Below are positions 51,880 to 61,834 of a DNA stretch of 64,000 bases, piece after piece. This DNA is from Plazaster borealis (Eukaryota > Echinodermata > Asteroidea > Forcipulatida > Labidiasteridae). The translations under genes and the position numbers were made by a program. The notes beneath the pieces were generated by a model. That model did not search any database. It was given only the letters and a program-made list of their open reading frames with translations, and had not been told where the DNA came from. Positions within the stretch are counted from its first letter, which is position 1, and every line of letters starts with the position of its first letter. The stretch spans positions 139,001-203,000 of the forward strand of contig CM037464.1 of the NCBI GenBank assembly GCA_021014325.1, written 5' to 3'.

Positions 51880-53944
51880 ATCTTCTACATTTCATACATA
51901 AATAACTTGTTATGATCTTTAAAATAACTCTTTGTTACAATTTGTGAATTGAATATAAAGTGCACGTATTCTTGGAAATTAATTATCAGCATATGTTAGT
52001 TTCCAAACTAAATTTTGTAAAGCGACTTTGAGCTTATTGTTTTATTATCACACACGGATGGATTCTTTCAAAGAAACTTTTCATATTTAATTATGAAACC
52101 ACAAATCTCACTTTCAAATTCTAATTTTGTACACAATTAAAAGTATTAAAAAGTGCAGCCATAATGTAACACTAACCATGATGAAACATTATTCGTAATA
52201 AATATTAAAACATTGCTGTGAGTATTCACACCTGACAATTAAGACGATTTGATTCTTACTTCTTCAACATGTCTTTTCAGGTCAAGCCGTTTTGGATCAA
52301 CAAGCCGCGTTCAAGCAGATGCTACCCTTGGCAATACCCTTAGCAACAGCCGCAGCCGTCAAAGCCGCAGCGCAGCCAAAGCCACAATCGGACACGGCCT
52401 CAGATAGTTACATCACAGACTAGTTATTTCAATTTCAACAGACTAATTTAATATCCAATGGCGATTGAAAACGAGGTTGACAGGCAATAGGATTCTATTT
52501 ACGAGTTTTTACCAGCACATAACCTCTTGTATATTCTATAAACAAGACATTAGATGGCTAAATGTCTCGAATGGGGGATTTCTAATGGTAAAACAAATTA
52601 CTGTAACCTTATGACGTCATCCTGACGCCATCTTAAAGGTATAATGCAATGACGAAAAGTGAAAACATACTGCCATGTACGCGCGACGCAAAAGATGTGC
52701 AAAAAATAATTAGCTTTAACATCTAACGTATGGTGGATAAGGACAGGGGGCCAGTGATGGGCACAATGAGCAAACTCATACATGGGGGCGCCCTACACTC
52801 CAGTGACGTTTTGTCTGTGCGTCATGTGCCTAATAGTAATACCCAAAACTCACAATGGGAAAAGTTTGGTTTTAACATTAATTACAGCTTCATATAAAAT
52901 ATTGCCTTACTATTGAAGATTATTTAAATTATATTGTTAGCAAAAAATTTAGACGGCTCAAAAATTACCAAACATAATTACCAAGCGGCAAATACAAAAC
53001 GAGTTGGCATACAACTTGCCACTACATACAACTGGCCACTTCACATGCATCTGATTGGTAAAGAAAGAGAATTTACAAGTACCCTGTTATTCCAAAAAGT
53101 GTTTACAAAAGTTAAAAAATAACACTATAGGAGACATCCCTCGTGTATAGAGAAAACTAAACGCCCTCTGGCAGCACAAAACACAAGCTACTATTAAATA
53201 CCGTGACACACCCGGTGTGGACATGTTGAGAAATACTTGTAGCTAGAATACTATCGGCACTCCAACAGAACAATTGCGTAAATAGCGAAGTCAATAGCGC
53301 TAACTAATTAACCAGCAAAATGCTAACTTTGAAAGGCGCCCTCATCGGTTGCCGTTGTTATTAAAATTGTCCCAAGATATTGTTCTCCACGATTTGGGTG
53401 ATGCATTGAATAGGAACAGCTCGCCGTTGTTCCTCTCCTCAGGAACCGTCCTCCGAAGGTACTAAACAAGTGGGACCCTCCATGGCTGCAGAAGAAACGC
53501 CATCTCCTTCGTTTAAGCGATGATGCCCCCCACCCCCTTCAAATGAAATTCCCTACTGCCAAATGCTGAAGAAATTACAATTCCCACTTGGAAACATCAT
53601 TCTCTTTTTATCACATGGGGTCTACCAGTCACCCATGTCTAAACCTACATGTTGCAATTCATCCTGTTCCTCAGAATCCTTAGTATTTAACGACTGGTGG
53701 TGTAGTGGTTGGTGGGGACAACTCATCCTGTGTTGATGAATTCGTTCAACGAGGACGTCGAGTTTGGTTGTCTAAAACATCCTTTGGAGACAACAACTTC
53801 ATCCGGCGACTGTTCATCGTTCAAATTGGCAACTCTGTTCACACAGCAAACTCTCACCTCCCTTTATGTCATTATCATAAATATAATAGTACTATAATTC
53901 ATTGGATACATCGTTTGACTTCTACATTTTAGCAGCACGGAAAA
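51880..53944. other. Intergenic DNA downstream of the TINAGL1-like gene
   Basis: Includes a GC-rich repeat copy (52318-52404: GCAACAGCCGCAGCCG, CCACAATCGGACACGGCCTC) and a TGACGTCA at about 52612. No AATAAA was assigned for the TINAGL1-like mRNA. Confidence 0.5.
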
Positions 53945-54097
53945 TCAAAAGGGGACATCATTTCCGTTCATCATGTCCGCGTCGACCTTTCCCCAGACAC
54001 CGACGACGAAAGACTCTATCTGACACTCGTTCTTTCCTCTAAGAATCCTGAAGTAGCCATCTTCACCCCAACCCTTGCTCCATGAGTTGGCGGCAAG
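53945..54097 (-). CDS. TINAGL1: TINAGL1-like coding exon 9 (stop codon)
   Basis: 153 nt encoding [39 protein letters not shown] and a short tail ending VPF before TGA at 53947-53945. Asn408 in NSW is the catalytic-type Asn; [10 protein letters not shown] and NECxIES are C1A landmarks. The acceptor is TTCTTCAACAG. Confidence 0.94.
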   Translation of the reverse strand, partial: LAANSWSKGWGEDGYFRILRGKNECQIESFVVGVWGKVDADMMNGNDVPF

Positions 54098-57000
54098 CTG
54101 TTGAAGAAAAGAATAAAAAGTAAGACGAGTTTATTATAACAAGAGCATGTCAAGGTAGAAACTAGAGAGCGTCTATGTTAATTTCGCCAGCTCACTCATG
54201 CTAGGTCCTTAACTGCAATTGCATATCCATAAAGATCAAAAGGGCGTTAAATATAAAAAGCGTACAAATTGGGGGATAATCAATATTTTCCTTCGAAAAA
54301 AATGGTTTTATTTTGTACGTTTACCAATTACCCTGGAGACCACTCTTTATCAACAAACTCCATTTACCAAGAGCTCTAAGATATGCAAAACCAATTTTAT
54401 ACAAATTGAACTAAAGACCTGTACTGAAACGACGATTTGACTTGTTTATGATAAAACACAAACCATATTTTATTTTGAATAAGTATTAGGCGTTTTTAAA
54501 GTGTGGTATTAATCACGGAGAGTATACAGCAAAATAAGTGTTATCAGTAGGGTTGAGAGACACATTGGTATTAGTGAATGGATGCAAAAACTCACCCAAT
54601 ACTTCATTGGTTTTCCTAGCGCTCTGTCAACTCCCCATCCTAGAATCTTCACAGAGTGCCAACCGGCAGCTTTCTGTTTATCCTTGGCAGCCATCTTGGA
54701 ATGTCTGTAAACACCTTTCCTGTACATGAAGAAGTCCTCTTGAACATGGAAGACAGCTTATCGAAGAAATAAATATGTTTAATATTAGGAGAATGGGAGA
54801 CTTTACAAACGCAGCAGACATACCGGGTATAAAATTGCCATTGTTTACGTAGTTGTGAGCATGCGCATATTTCCGAGTCAAATGAATTTACATGGTAAGT
54901 CCGTTGCCACCCCAAAGTCTCCAATTGGAATTCGCTCGACCGTTGGGATGGGCTGATGGCACACTTGTAAAAATTATTGTTCAGGATGTAGTGATGCATG
55001 ATGGGAACGATTGTATTTCTGATCGGCGCAATGCACACAATCACAACGTATATGTACGTGTAATGTAAACACAAGATAATGCACAGAGGCTTCATGGATA
55101 ATGTAAACGATCAGTTGCAATAAAAATGTTGCAACCGAGCCCCCTTTTTAGTACAAGGCAAAGAATGACAATAATTATTTGATGAATTTACAGAATTATA
55201 GAGCTACATTATTATTGATAGGCCTAATCGTACTAGGCCTAATCTTTCGTATCAGGAAGATAGTGACAGGGGGTTGTTAGATCAGGGGGAATGGTCAACA
55301 TCAACCCATGCCTTTGAATGAGGCGCTGGGACCAAACAAACCATTGGAAATGCTTGAAACGCTAGGTGGCAGCATGAGCATACTTACTGAGAAATTAATA
55401 ACAACGAAAACAATTGAGTTATTTTAAACGAAAACTCTTTCTTACCTTGAACGGGGCCATTCATTAGTATCTCCGCTTGGATTTCTTCTTCCTGAATAGT
55501 AAATAGGGAAACAGGAAATAGTGAACACCCATGCGCTCCACGACATCGATATAAACACTCATAGCGCCCCTTGTGTTTGCCAGAGTTAATGGCTTACGTC
55601 ATTGCCTAGAGGTTCGTGCGAATAACTCGGTTTAGGCCCTGTTTTATGTTGAAGCACCGTGCAACATGTTCCAGAGCCGGAGCCTAGGCCTAGGTTTGGA
55701 AAAGGCAGATAAAGACATGGGACCAGCACAGGCATAGGATGTGTTACATTGACTGAAAACACCAGAGACCAAGTGAACATTATGTGTTTCTTTTTTCAGA
55801 ATCCAACTTGATTTACTTACATTTTCAGATATTCTGTAAGGAGGGGTGGAGAAGTATCTGTCACTAGGCTGTTGTTCTTTAGGGCACATAGAGGTGTCAT
55901 GACTCCGGATGTAGCAAGAACCCTTGTCCATCTTCATGTCAGAAGATATGCCACTCTTGTATGGATAGCAATCACTGGTAACCACACTGTTGTTAGATCA
56001 ACATAGATAAACAGGTTTAAATCGTGTCCAAATTAGTCTTGATTGGCGACGCTATTTTTTGTAGTCACGCAGGAAAGGGCGAAACATCGACTGGCTCGGA
56101 GGGACTGTTGGGAAAGTCTACGAATCTGGTTAAAAACTAGTTTGCCAACAATGGCCAACACCATTTTTGTAGACTTTCCTGCATGCACTAGTCATTAATA
56201 GTGAAACACATTACTTAACAAGGGCACCTCGAATAGAAAAAACCAAGACATAACATAGTAAACATTGAAGGTATTTCACGTTTTATGATCCAACAAAAAA
56301 ATAAGAGAATATTTCATAACCAACCGCACGCTCATCAGCCAATAAAATAGGCAAATATTTATAAATGGGTTGCCTGGCATCGACATATACAACTCACCCC
56401 TTCTTTCGTAGATACCACCAAGCACGGTCAAGATGGCCGCCGTGGCATCCCTGCTGTCGCCGGATGTTGCATGACAGTAGATGCTGAGGTGACAACGCCA
56501 TAGCAATCGTGCCATTGGATTGGATGGCGAGGCGATCGGATGCAACAGCTGATTGGATAAAGATAGCGTATTATTTTATCTAATACTTATTTATAATGAT
56601 TTCATTTCGTTAGTATAAAGGTAGAGGTACAAAAAGTTGACAAACATAATATTGATAAAGGAAAGAAGTTAAACCACCTGGAGCTCGACGGATTGCGTCA
56701 ATAAAAAATAGACCGAAGAAAGACATCTGATTAGGCAAAGATTTCGCACTTCATGAAACTTATCAACTGTTGCTCCTTCAAGAAGCAGTATAACACAGCA
56801 ATACTTTGTCTGCATTAAAAACAAGTCCATACCACACAATTAAATACTACTGCAAACCGAGAAATACGATTCGAAGGCTGGTACTGTCGTTTTAATTGTA
56901 ACGGCCCACGGCCTTTCCCAGGCGGTATCGCTTACTGAAACGTTAGTAGATGTTGAGTGCGATTACGTCATTGGACTCAATCAGACGTCAGCGATGACGT

Positions 57001-60000
57001 CAACAAGTAATCAATCATTATGACTCATGGTCCATGGGGGAGCCCCATGCAATTTGTTCCCATTTCCATGAAAATTATGATTTTAATAATAATAACAAAA
57101 TAAGTATTATTAATATTTAGGGGGTTAAAGGTAAATAAAATAAATATATAGTAAAAGTTCCCAAACTATGGAATTGAACTTGGTTTTTTTTGAAAAACAT
57201 AGAGTTATATAAACCCTTCAATCGTAACTTGTATCTTCGAATGATTGACTAAACCTGACCAACTCTAGTCGATTCTCATCTTAGGCGAAATCGGTCTCTT
57301 GGTACTCACATGCTGTGGAGACGGCCCATGAACTGGCACAGTTACCCTGGTTATAGATGTCATCCCGGAGTGTTGGCCACTTCTCCCTGGCATCAAACTC
57401 ATCGGGGATGTCCAAGGCTGCAGCGTCCATCTGAATCTCGTTCATTGCCTCAACGATTGGGGTGGGTTTCATGGTGCCAAGTCTAAACTGCATCCCTTCC
57501 TCGAGGGTCATGCCCCAGAACTCGGAGTAGTTGGCTGCCGTCCACCTGAAACATCAATCCATACTCAATAACAAGCCCTTCACGAAACCACATGTCAATG
57601 TGAGACTTTGGAACACTGTGACAGCAGACTTACCAGCCACCTTTCCATTGTTTACTTAGTTTTTAGCATGCACTCATATCCGAGAACGATAGATGTACTT
57701 GTTAGGTCTGCTGCCATCTAGCGTCTCCCATTAAAGGAACGTTACAGAACTGGTAATTAAAATTTTCTTTAAGATCACAGATTTACATAAAACTTACACG
57801 GTCTAATGATGATGATAGTAGAAAACATCCCTAGAAATATTTCTGTCTGAAATGCCATATTTGATGATAAATAAATAAAACTAATTTCCGATTGGAGTTT
57901 ATCGCCCATGAGCGTTTTATTCATGCATTGTATATAAAACACATGCAAATGTGTATCGGTTTTTCACTATTTTCTCGTGACCCAGATGGCCGATCGATCT
58001 CAAACTTCTACAGGTTTGTCAGTTTATGTATATCGGTGGATTATATAAAGTGTTTACACTGTTTTGTGAGCAAAAACCAATTCTGTAATGTTCCTTTAAG
58101 TAAAGAAGAAAGGGTAGGTTATTGTTTAGCCTCGATTTTGATACCCGGTACATGTTCGGAGTGAACTGGCTATTATCAACCCCTTTGGGCAGTTGATATT
58201 GTCTGGTTATCTATTTGCTTCAACTATTTGTGAATCATACTGTAATAAGAGGGAAAGTGGATATCACATTTTAAGCCTTGGGCCGTTTCCGGGTTAGCGG
58301 CTACGACTGCGGCTGCGGCTTGGTCACTGCGTCATCATGCGTTGAAGCTTAGGCTGCAACCGCTGCAGCCGAAGTCGCAACCACCATTTCGGACACGGCC
58401 TCCGTTTTATTGTGCGAATTTATATTTGAGAAAAAAATTATAAATCTTGTCGTGATTGTTCTTCAGATAATTCTTCGTTCAACGCCACTTTTCAGACCAT
58501 TGAATTCCACCTTTTATCTTTTCCAAAAAGTTTACTGACATTCAGAACAATTCTGTGGGTAATTCACAATCGAGCAACGATGGGTATTTGGTGATAGCGT
58601 CTGAAGCAAAGACTATAGAGGGTCAAGAAAAAGGAGGTCGGTCCGACGGGTTCATGGCTAGTCTGGTTCCCAGACCCAAAAATCTCCGACTATAAAAGGC
58701 TCTGTCGAATTTAGGGTCCGGTATCACCCAAAATCACGTGACCAAAAAGGAGGAATTCCTCCTTTTTCGAAGTTATCCGAAATGTTCCGAACGTGTTGTC
58801 GTCAGCATTCGGACAGTATCGTTGATGGTCGGACATTTCCGGGTGTTTATGGTGGGTTTTTGAGTTTACGCTCAAGTCAAAGCTGGCCTTGTGCCAATAT
58901 CAATACCAGGCGTAATGCCATCTATTGTTATTTAAAGCCAATGCAGGCGTTGTGCCTAAAAAAAGCAATTACAGAGGATACTCTCGCAGTTTTACCGACT
59001 GTATTTGGCAAGAGTCTAATATTCGATCAAGTGCAGACATGGTTTCCCTGGAGATGACCCCCGACCCTGACAAGTTGCGTCATGCTCTATTTTGAACCGT
59101 GGGTGATACCTGACCTAAGATTTTTAACAAGAGACGTCAAGGAATCTTTGGTCAGGGAACCAGACTAGTTCATGGCAAGTTATTTTTAGACTTTACTCAG
59201 GTCACACTTTCATCTTAGGCGTAAGGGTGCGCGTATAAGCTCGTAAAGTACTGTGCACTGTCTATTACGAACGAAGCACGGGGACCGACAAGTCTACAAA
59301 TAATTTGGTTTCCTCTGACAAAACGCTGAAGGTGTGTATCTTGGAACAAAATGAGACATAACAAAATCCCAAAACATTGTTATTTCTTACCAAATAACAT
59401 CAAGCAAACGTTGGGGGTTGTTTTGAAACTAGACGGAAAGCCTATATAAAATCAGCAGGGGGAACGCGGAACCGAAACGACCAACCATGAGAAAGTTGTG
59501 TTTCGAAACGAAAATAAATCAGATGTCAGACAAAACACTAAACAAAACTGTAAGAACAATGAGTATTTTGAATACCGCTCCCGTACCCTTTGGCATCTTT
59601 CCAAACTGTACAGATAATCTCACCGAAATAACCATGAGGTAATGGCCTATATGCATGTCCCAATGCGCATGATCGGCAGACAAAGGATTGTGGGTGAAAT
59701 CTGCGTCCAAGCAAATTTGGCAACCATTAGCGCTCTGATTTTGAAGCAATGCGGTACACAACTATATAAAACCTGGTATAGTTACATGTACACTACGACG
59801 TCCATCTTGGCAGCTTGATTGGATTATCTACTCGTACCTGATTTCCCAAGATACATTGCGATATATTTTATAAAAATGTTGCTCTTGCATAATTACGACT
59901 ATCGAGGATGGCGATGACCGTTAACAGAGATGACGAACAGCTTTGGAGTAAGGAAAGGGGTGGGTAGAGGTGGGCCACTCAGCTTATCTCCCATGGAGAT

Positions 60001-61603
60001 TCTTGTGGGTGGGGGAATAACCACAAAACTCACCCAATTTCGTTGACGTTAACCCTTTCTGCCACCTCCGGTTGTATGAGGCAAGTTGTAGATTCGCATT
60101 CAAAGCCGTAAAACCCGTAGAGTAGCTTCTTGCAGAAGCTGAACCAGAGTATACAAAAAAACCAGACTGAATTAAAATGAGTAGATATGTTCGCGTGACA
60201 GTACATTTTATAATAGATAGCTAGTTTGTGGATGGAAACCATAGCATCCTCGTTTAGGAATAAGTCGTTGGCTCAGTTCTTTAAGGTCCGTACTTCTAAT
60301 TCCATAAAGTAATAATCAAAAGGGCATAGTCAATTTACGGAGTCGAAATAGCCGATTTCCTGATAAAAGTGTCAAACCTTTTTTTCAAGTTCACTTACAC
60401 GTCTGCTCATCGAGTTCAATCAAATGTTACAAAATGGTTGAATGATGAGTTTATTGAAAACCAGATAATGGGATTAAATTTGCTCTTCCCAAAACCAATG
60501 ATGTTAATTCCCTATGAGTACTTGAACTAACAATTCCCTATGAATAATTGAAATAACAATGCTTTATAACCTGTTTGATGAAAACTAGATGATGAGTTAA
60601 CTTATGCTCTTTCCAAAAGCAATGATGTTATCTCCTATTATTGAAATAACAACCATTTATAATAATGTACACGTTGTATGGTATGATTTTATGACAACTA
60701 CAGCAGCTGTTTTTGCTCAAACGTGTCTTATTTTTAAATTATTCCAAAGTAAAACTCACCATCGATTGCAGTTCACTTGAATAGATTTACCTTCATCTAT
60801 ATCTTGTCCTCCATGACAGCATGTGCCTACGTTTAAATGAAAAAAGTACCAAACAAACAAACAAACAAACAGAAAAACATAATGATTACATATTTGATTG
60901 TAAGGGGACTTCTCGTAATTATAGGCAGTGTCGCGGAGTGAGATAATGAACTCGGTTGTCTCCCGATTTCAAAACTACTCTACGGCAGGAGATCAAATTA
61001 ACAAATCAAGTTCTTAAAAGACCAATCTAAACGGGAAAAGAAGATCACAAGATGATACGGCAAACCGAGTACTATTATGACAAATAAATATAACAATACT
61101 TGATCTAGGGAGATTATTGTACGAAATATCGAAAAGAAGCAGTAAACATAAACATTGCAGGTCAGTTTAACTAAACAAAGGGTTACACAAAATAGTCATT
61201 ATTGAAGGACCAATCTTTGTAGTTTTCGCAGCCAAAACTTGTTCGGGAGCTAAAAGCGCCCGAAATTGCGCACGGGATTGTGTTTGTGGTAGCATTTTAA
61301 CATTTATGAGAATAAGTCTTTACCTAGTTCAATGGGAACGGGGGGCTCGATTCCAAGGCAGTGCCCCCAGAAATCCGGGCAGCAATCGGTACGGGTCCTG
61401 TTGCAAAACTGGTCACAGTAACACCGTGTGTTGGGTACAAGGGCAGGGTACGGCATGTGACAGTCGTCGTCACGCCCCGTGCAACACGACCTTTCGGCAC
61501 AGTAACGGGCCGTTGATGGTGCTATACATAGCGTTATGATGACGATAAGGCAGGGGAAGAGCAGTAGGGGTACCCGACCCCACGCAGTGCTCGGGTACTT
61601 CAT
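53945..61603 (-). CDS. TINAGL1: TINAG/TINAGL1-like secreted cathepsin-fold protein, whole split gene (9 coding exons)
   Basis: The gene encodes an extracellular-matrix glycoprotein of the tubulointerstitial nephritis antigen family. Exons 61603-61324, 60826-60760, 60138-60034, 57545-57310, 56548-56398, 55986-55821, 55491-55446, 54756-54596 and 54097-53945 give 454 residues (human TINAGL1 about 467), all junctions GT/AG and in phase. Order: signal peptide (about 1-32, hydrophobic [19 protein letters not shown]), somatomedin-B-like domain (about 35-82, ten Cys, NRT glycosylation site), a short Cys-rich segment (about 94-140), then a papain-fold C1A domain. The Gln region QGNCASSWA puts Ser223 where cathepsins have the catalytic Cys, while His384 ([11 protein letters not shown]) and Asn408 (NSW) remain. 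The family is known for this Cys-to-Ser change, so the protein should be non-proteolytic and act by adhesion or matrix binding. The first in-frame ATG is 61603, with A at -3. Whether it is orthologous to TINAG or TINAGL1 cannot be decided; an invertebrate may have one ancestor of both. Confidence 0.93.
54098..55445. other. TINAGL1-like introns 7-8
   Basis: Intron sequence around exon 8. A 148-residue open frame that runs through exon 8 into the intron is a read-through, not a separate gene. No repeats recognised. Confidence 0.6.
54596..54756 (-). CDS. TINAGL1: TINAGL1-like coding exon 8 (catalytic-type His)
   Basis: 161 nt encoding [20 protein letters not shown], then [20 protein letters not shown] and KYW. 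His384 corresponds to the papain catalytic His and is kept. The acceptor is TTCGATAAG and the donor GTGAGT. Phase 0 at its end. Confidence 0.94.
55446..55491 (-). CDS. TINAGL1: TINAGL1-like coding exon 7 (46 nt)
   Basis: Short exon encoding [15 protein letters not shown], the counterpart of DKEIMKELMENGPVQ. The acceptor is TACTATTCAG and the donor GTAAGA after one base of the next Ala codon. NGPVQ is a papain-family landmark. Confidence 0.92.
55821..55986 (-). CDS. TINAGL1: TINAGL1-like coding exon 6
   Basis: 166 nt encoding [20 protein letters not shown], then [14 protein letters not shown] and [15 protein letters not shown]. VVxDxCYP is the conserved papain-fold motif after the helix. The insert before TPPYRI is shorter than the vertebrate one. 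The acceptor is TCTAACAACAG and the donor GTAAGT. Phase 0 at its end. Confidence 0.92.
55987..57309. other. TINAGL1-like introns 4-5
   Basis: Apart from exon 5, no coding signal. A short inverted pair GGAAAGTCTACGAAT/TTTGTAGACTTTCC (56111-56182) and one TGACGTCA (56995) are present. Confidence 0.6.
56398..56548 (-). CDS. TINAGL1: TINAGL1-like coding exon 5
   Basis: 151 nt encoding [40 protein letters not shown] and [10 protein letters not shown]. It matches the cathepsin-fold block [33 protein letters not shown]. Note LSPQ...SC and GCxGG, the standard papain structural motifs, and an NGT glycosylation site. The acceptor is CCAATCAG and the donor GTGAGT. Confidence 0.94.
57310..57545 (-). CDS. 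TINAGL1: TINAGL1-like coding exon 4 (substituted active-site Ser)
   Basis: 236 nt encoding [29 protein letters not shown], then [14 protein letters not shown] and [13 protein letters not shown]. The [12 protein letters not shown] block matches HSAFWGMTLDEG of TINAGL1. Papain-type enzymes have QGxCGSCW; here the nucleophile position is Ser223. The acceptor is GATGTTTCAG and the donor GTGAGT after one base of a Ser codon. Confidence 0.94.
57735..58095. mobile_element. TTAA-type MITE, 361 bp
   Basis: Flanked by TTAA (57731-57734, 58096-58099). Ends AGGAACGTTACAGAACTGG and, inverted, AGGAACATTACAGAATTGG. In TINAGL1-like intron 3. The body words TTACATAAAACTTACACGG and GATCTCAAACTTCTACAGG resemble the copy at 30044. 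Confidence 0.87.
58273..58405. repeat. GC-rich self-complementary repeat, best copy
   Basis: Left GGGCCGTTTCCGGGTTAGCG, GCTACGACTGCGGCTGCGG; right CTGCAGCCGAAGTCGCAACC, ACCATTTCGGACACGGCCTC. The outer ends GGCCGTTTCCG/CGGACACGGCC pair, so it behaves as a foldback element. Confidence 0.75.
58659..59167. mobile_element. Mutator-like non-autonomous element with 9-bp TSD
   Basis: Flanked by GTTCATGGC at 58650-58658 and 59168-59176. Ends TAGTCTGGTTCCC on the left and GGGAACCAGACTA on the right; a second inner pair GGTATCACCC/GGGTGATACC follows. 509 bp, no transposase. A 9-bp duplication is typical of Mutator-like elements, though the short TIR is atypical. In TINAGL1-like intron 3. Confidence 0.85.
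59180..60033. other. TINAGL1-like intron 3, distal part
   Basis: No repeat or exon recognised. Open frames here lack support. Confidence 0.5.
60034..60138 (-). CDS. TINAGL1: TINAGL1-like coding exon 3
   Basis: 105 nt encoding [20 protein letters not shown], then [15 protein letters not shown]. The C-x-C...C...C pattern matches CTCQENGQWQCDQEPCLVD of TINAGL1, and the tail is the propeptide-like helix. The acceptor is CTCTGGTTCAG and the donor GTGAGT. The junction phase chose this acceptor over an AG nine bases downstream. Confidence 0.87.
60139..61323. other. TINAGL1-like introns 1-2
   Basis: Apart from exon 2, only a duplicated phrase (ACCAGATAATGGG...TTTGCTCTTCCCAAA and ACTAGATGATGAG...ATGCTCTTTCCAAA, about 60455-60620), i.e. 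a worn ~120-bp tandem pair, and a CAAA microsatellite at about 60850. Confidence 0.55.
60760..60826 (-). CDS. TINAGL1: TINAGL1-like coding exon 2
   Basis: 67 nt encoding [20 protein letters not shown], the counterpart of GCMHGGRIYPVLGTYWDNCNRC in TINAGL1 (start of the VWC-like Cys segment). The acceptor is AAACGTAG and the donor GTGAGT. It ends after TG of a Cys codon completed by exon 3. Confidence 0.9.
61324..61603 (-). CDS. TINAGL1: TINAGL1-like coding exon 1 (signal peptide, somatomedin B)
   Basis: ATG at 61603-61601, then a hydrophobic leader and the block [15 protein letters not shown]...[20 protein letters not shown]. The Cys pairs and the CCPDFW motif are typical of the TINAG N-terminal domain. 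The donor is GTAAAG at 61323; the exon ends in phase 1. The frame stays open upstream to 61651 but has no earlier in-frame ATG. Confidence 0.94.
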
Positions 61604-61655
61604 CCTGTGTTGTTGATAGCGGATACTGTGTTGATATTGTTTAACTGACACTGAC

Positions 61656-61682
61656 TTAGTTTGACTTCATGGAAACCCACAT
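61656..61682 (-). promoter_or_regulatory. 5' UTR exon edge with a nine-codon upstream ORF
   Basis: On the minus strand a clean acceptor (CCTTGTTTTACAG) ends at 61683. The first exonic bases are ATG TGG GTT TCC ATG AAG TCA AAC TAA, a short ORF 53 nt before the main ATG at 61603. If this acceptor is used, the TINAGL1-like mRNA has a non-coding first exon further upstream and a uORF that could dampen translation. That is inference from sequence only. Confidence 0.5.
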
Positions 61683-61834
61683 CTGTAAAACAAGGAGAGC
61701 ACAAAATTAATTCCATCCATGAAAAATGTAAACCCACAGTAGGAAAATAAAACCAATACAGGTAACTCGGTCAGGAATCGAACCTACGACCTCTAACATT
61801 GTTAAGTGGACCCTTATAAAATAAAAAAAATTGT

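Noticed and set aside
54649..55095. 148-residue minus-strand open frame
   Set aside because: It overlaps exon 8 in another frame and intron; the exon 8 frame is the conserved one.
58782..59057. 91-residue plus-strand frame inside the Mutator-like element as transposase
   Set aside because: No transposase motif, no conserved catalytic residues visible; too short.
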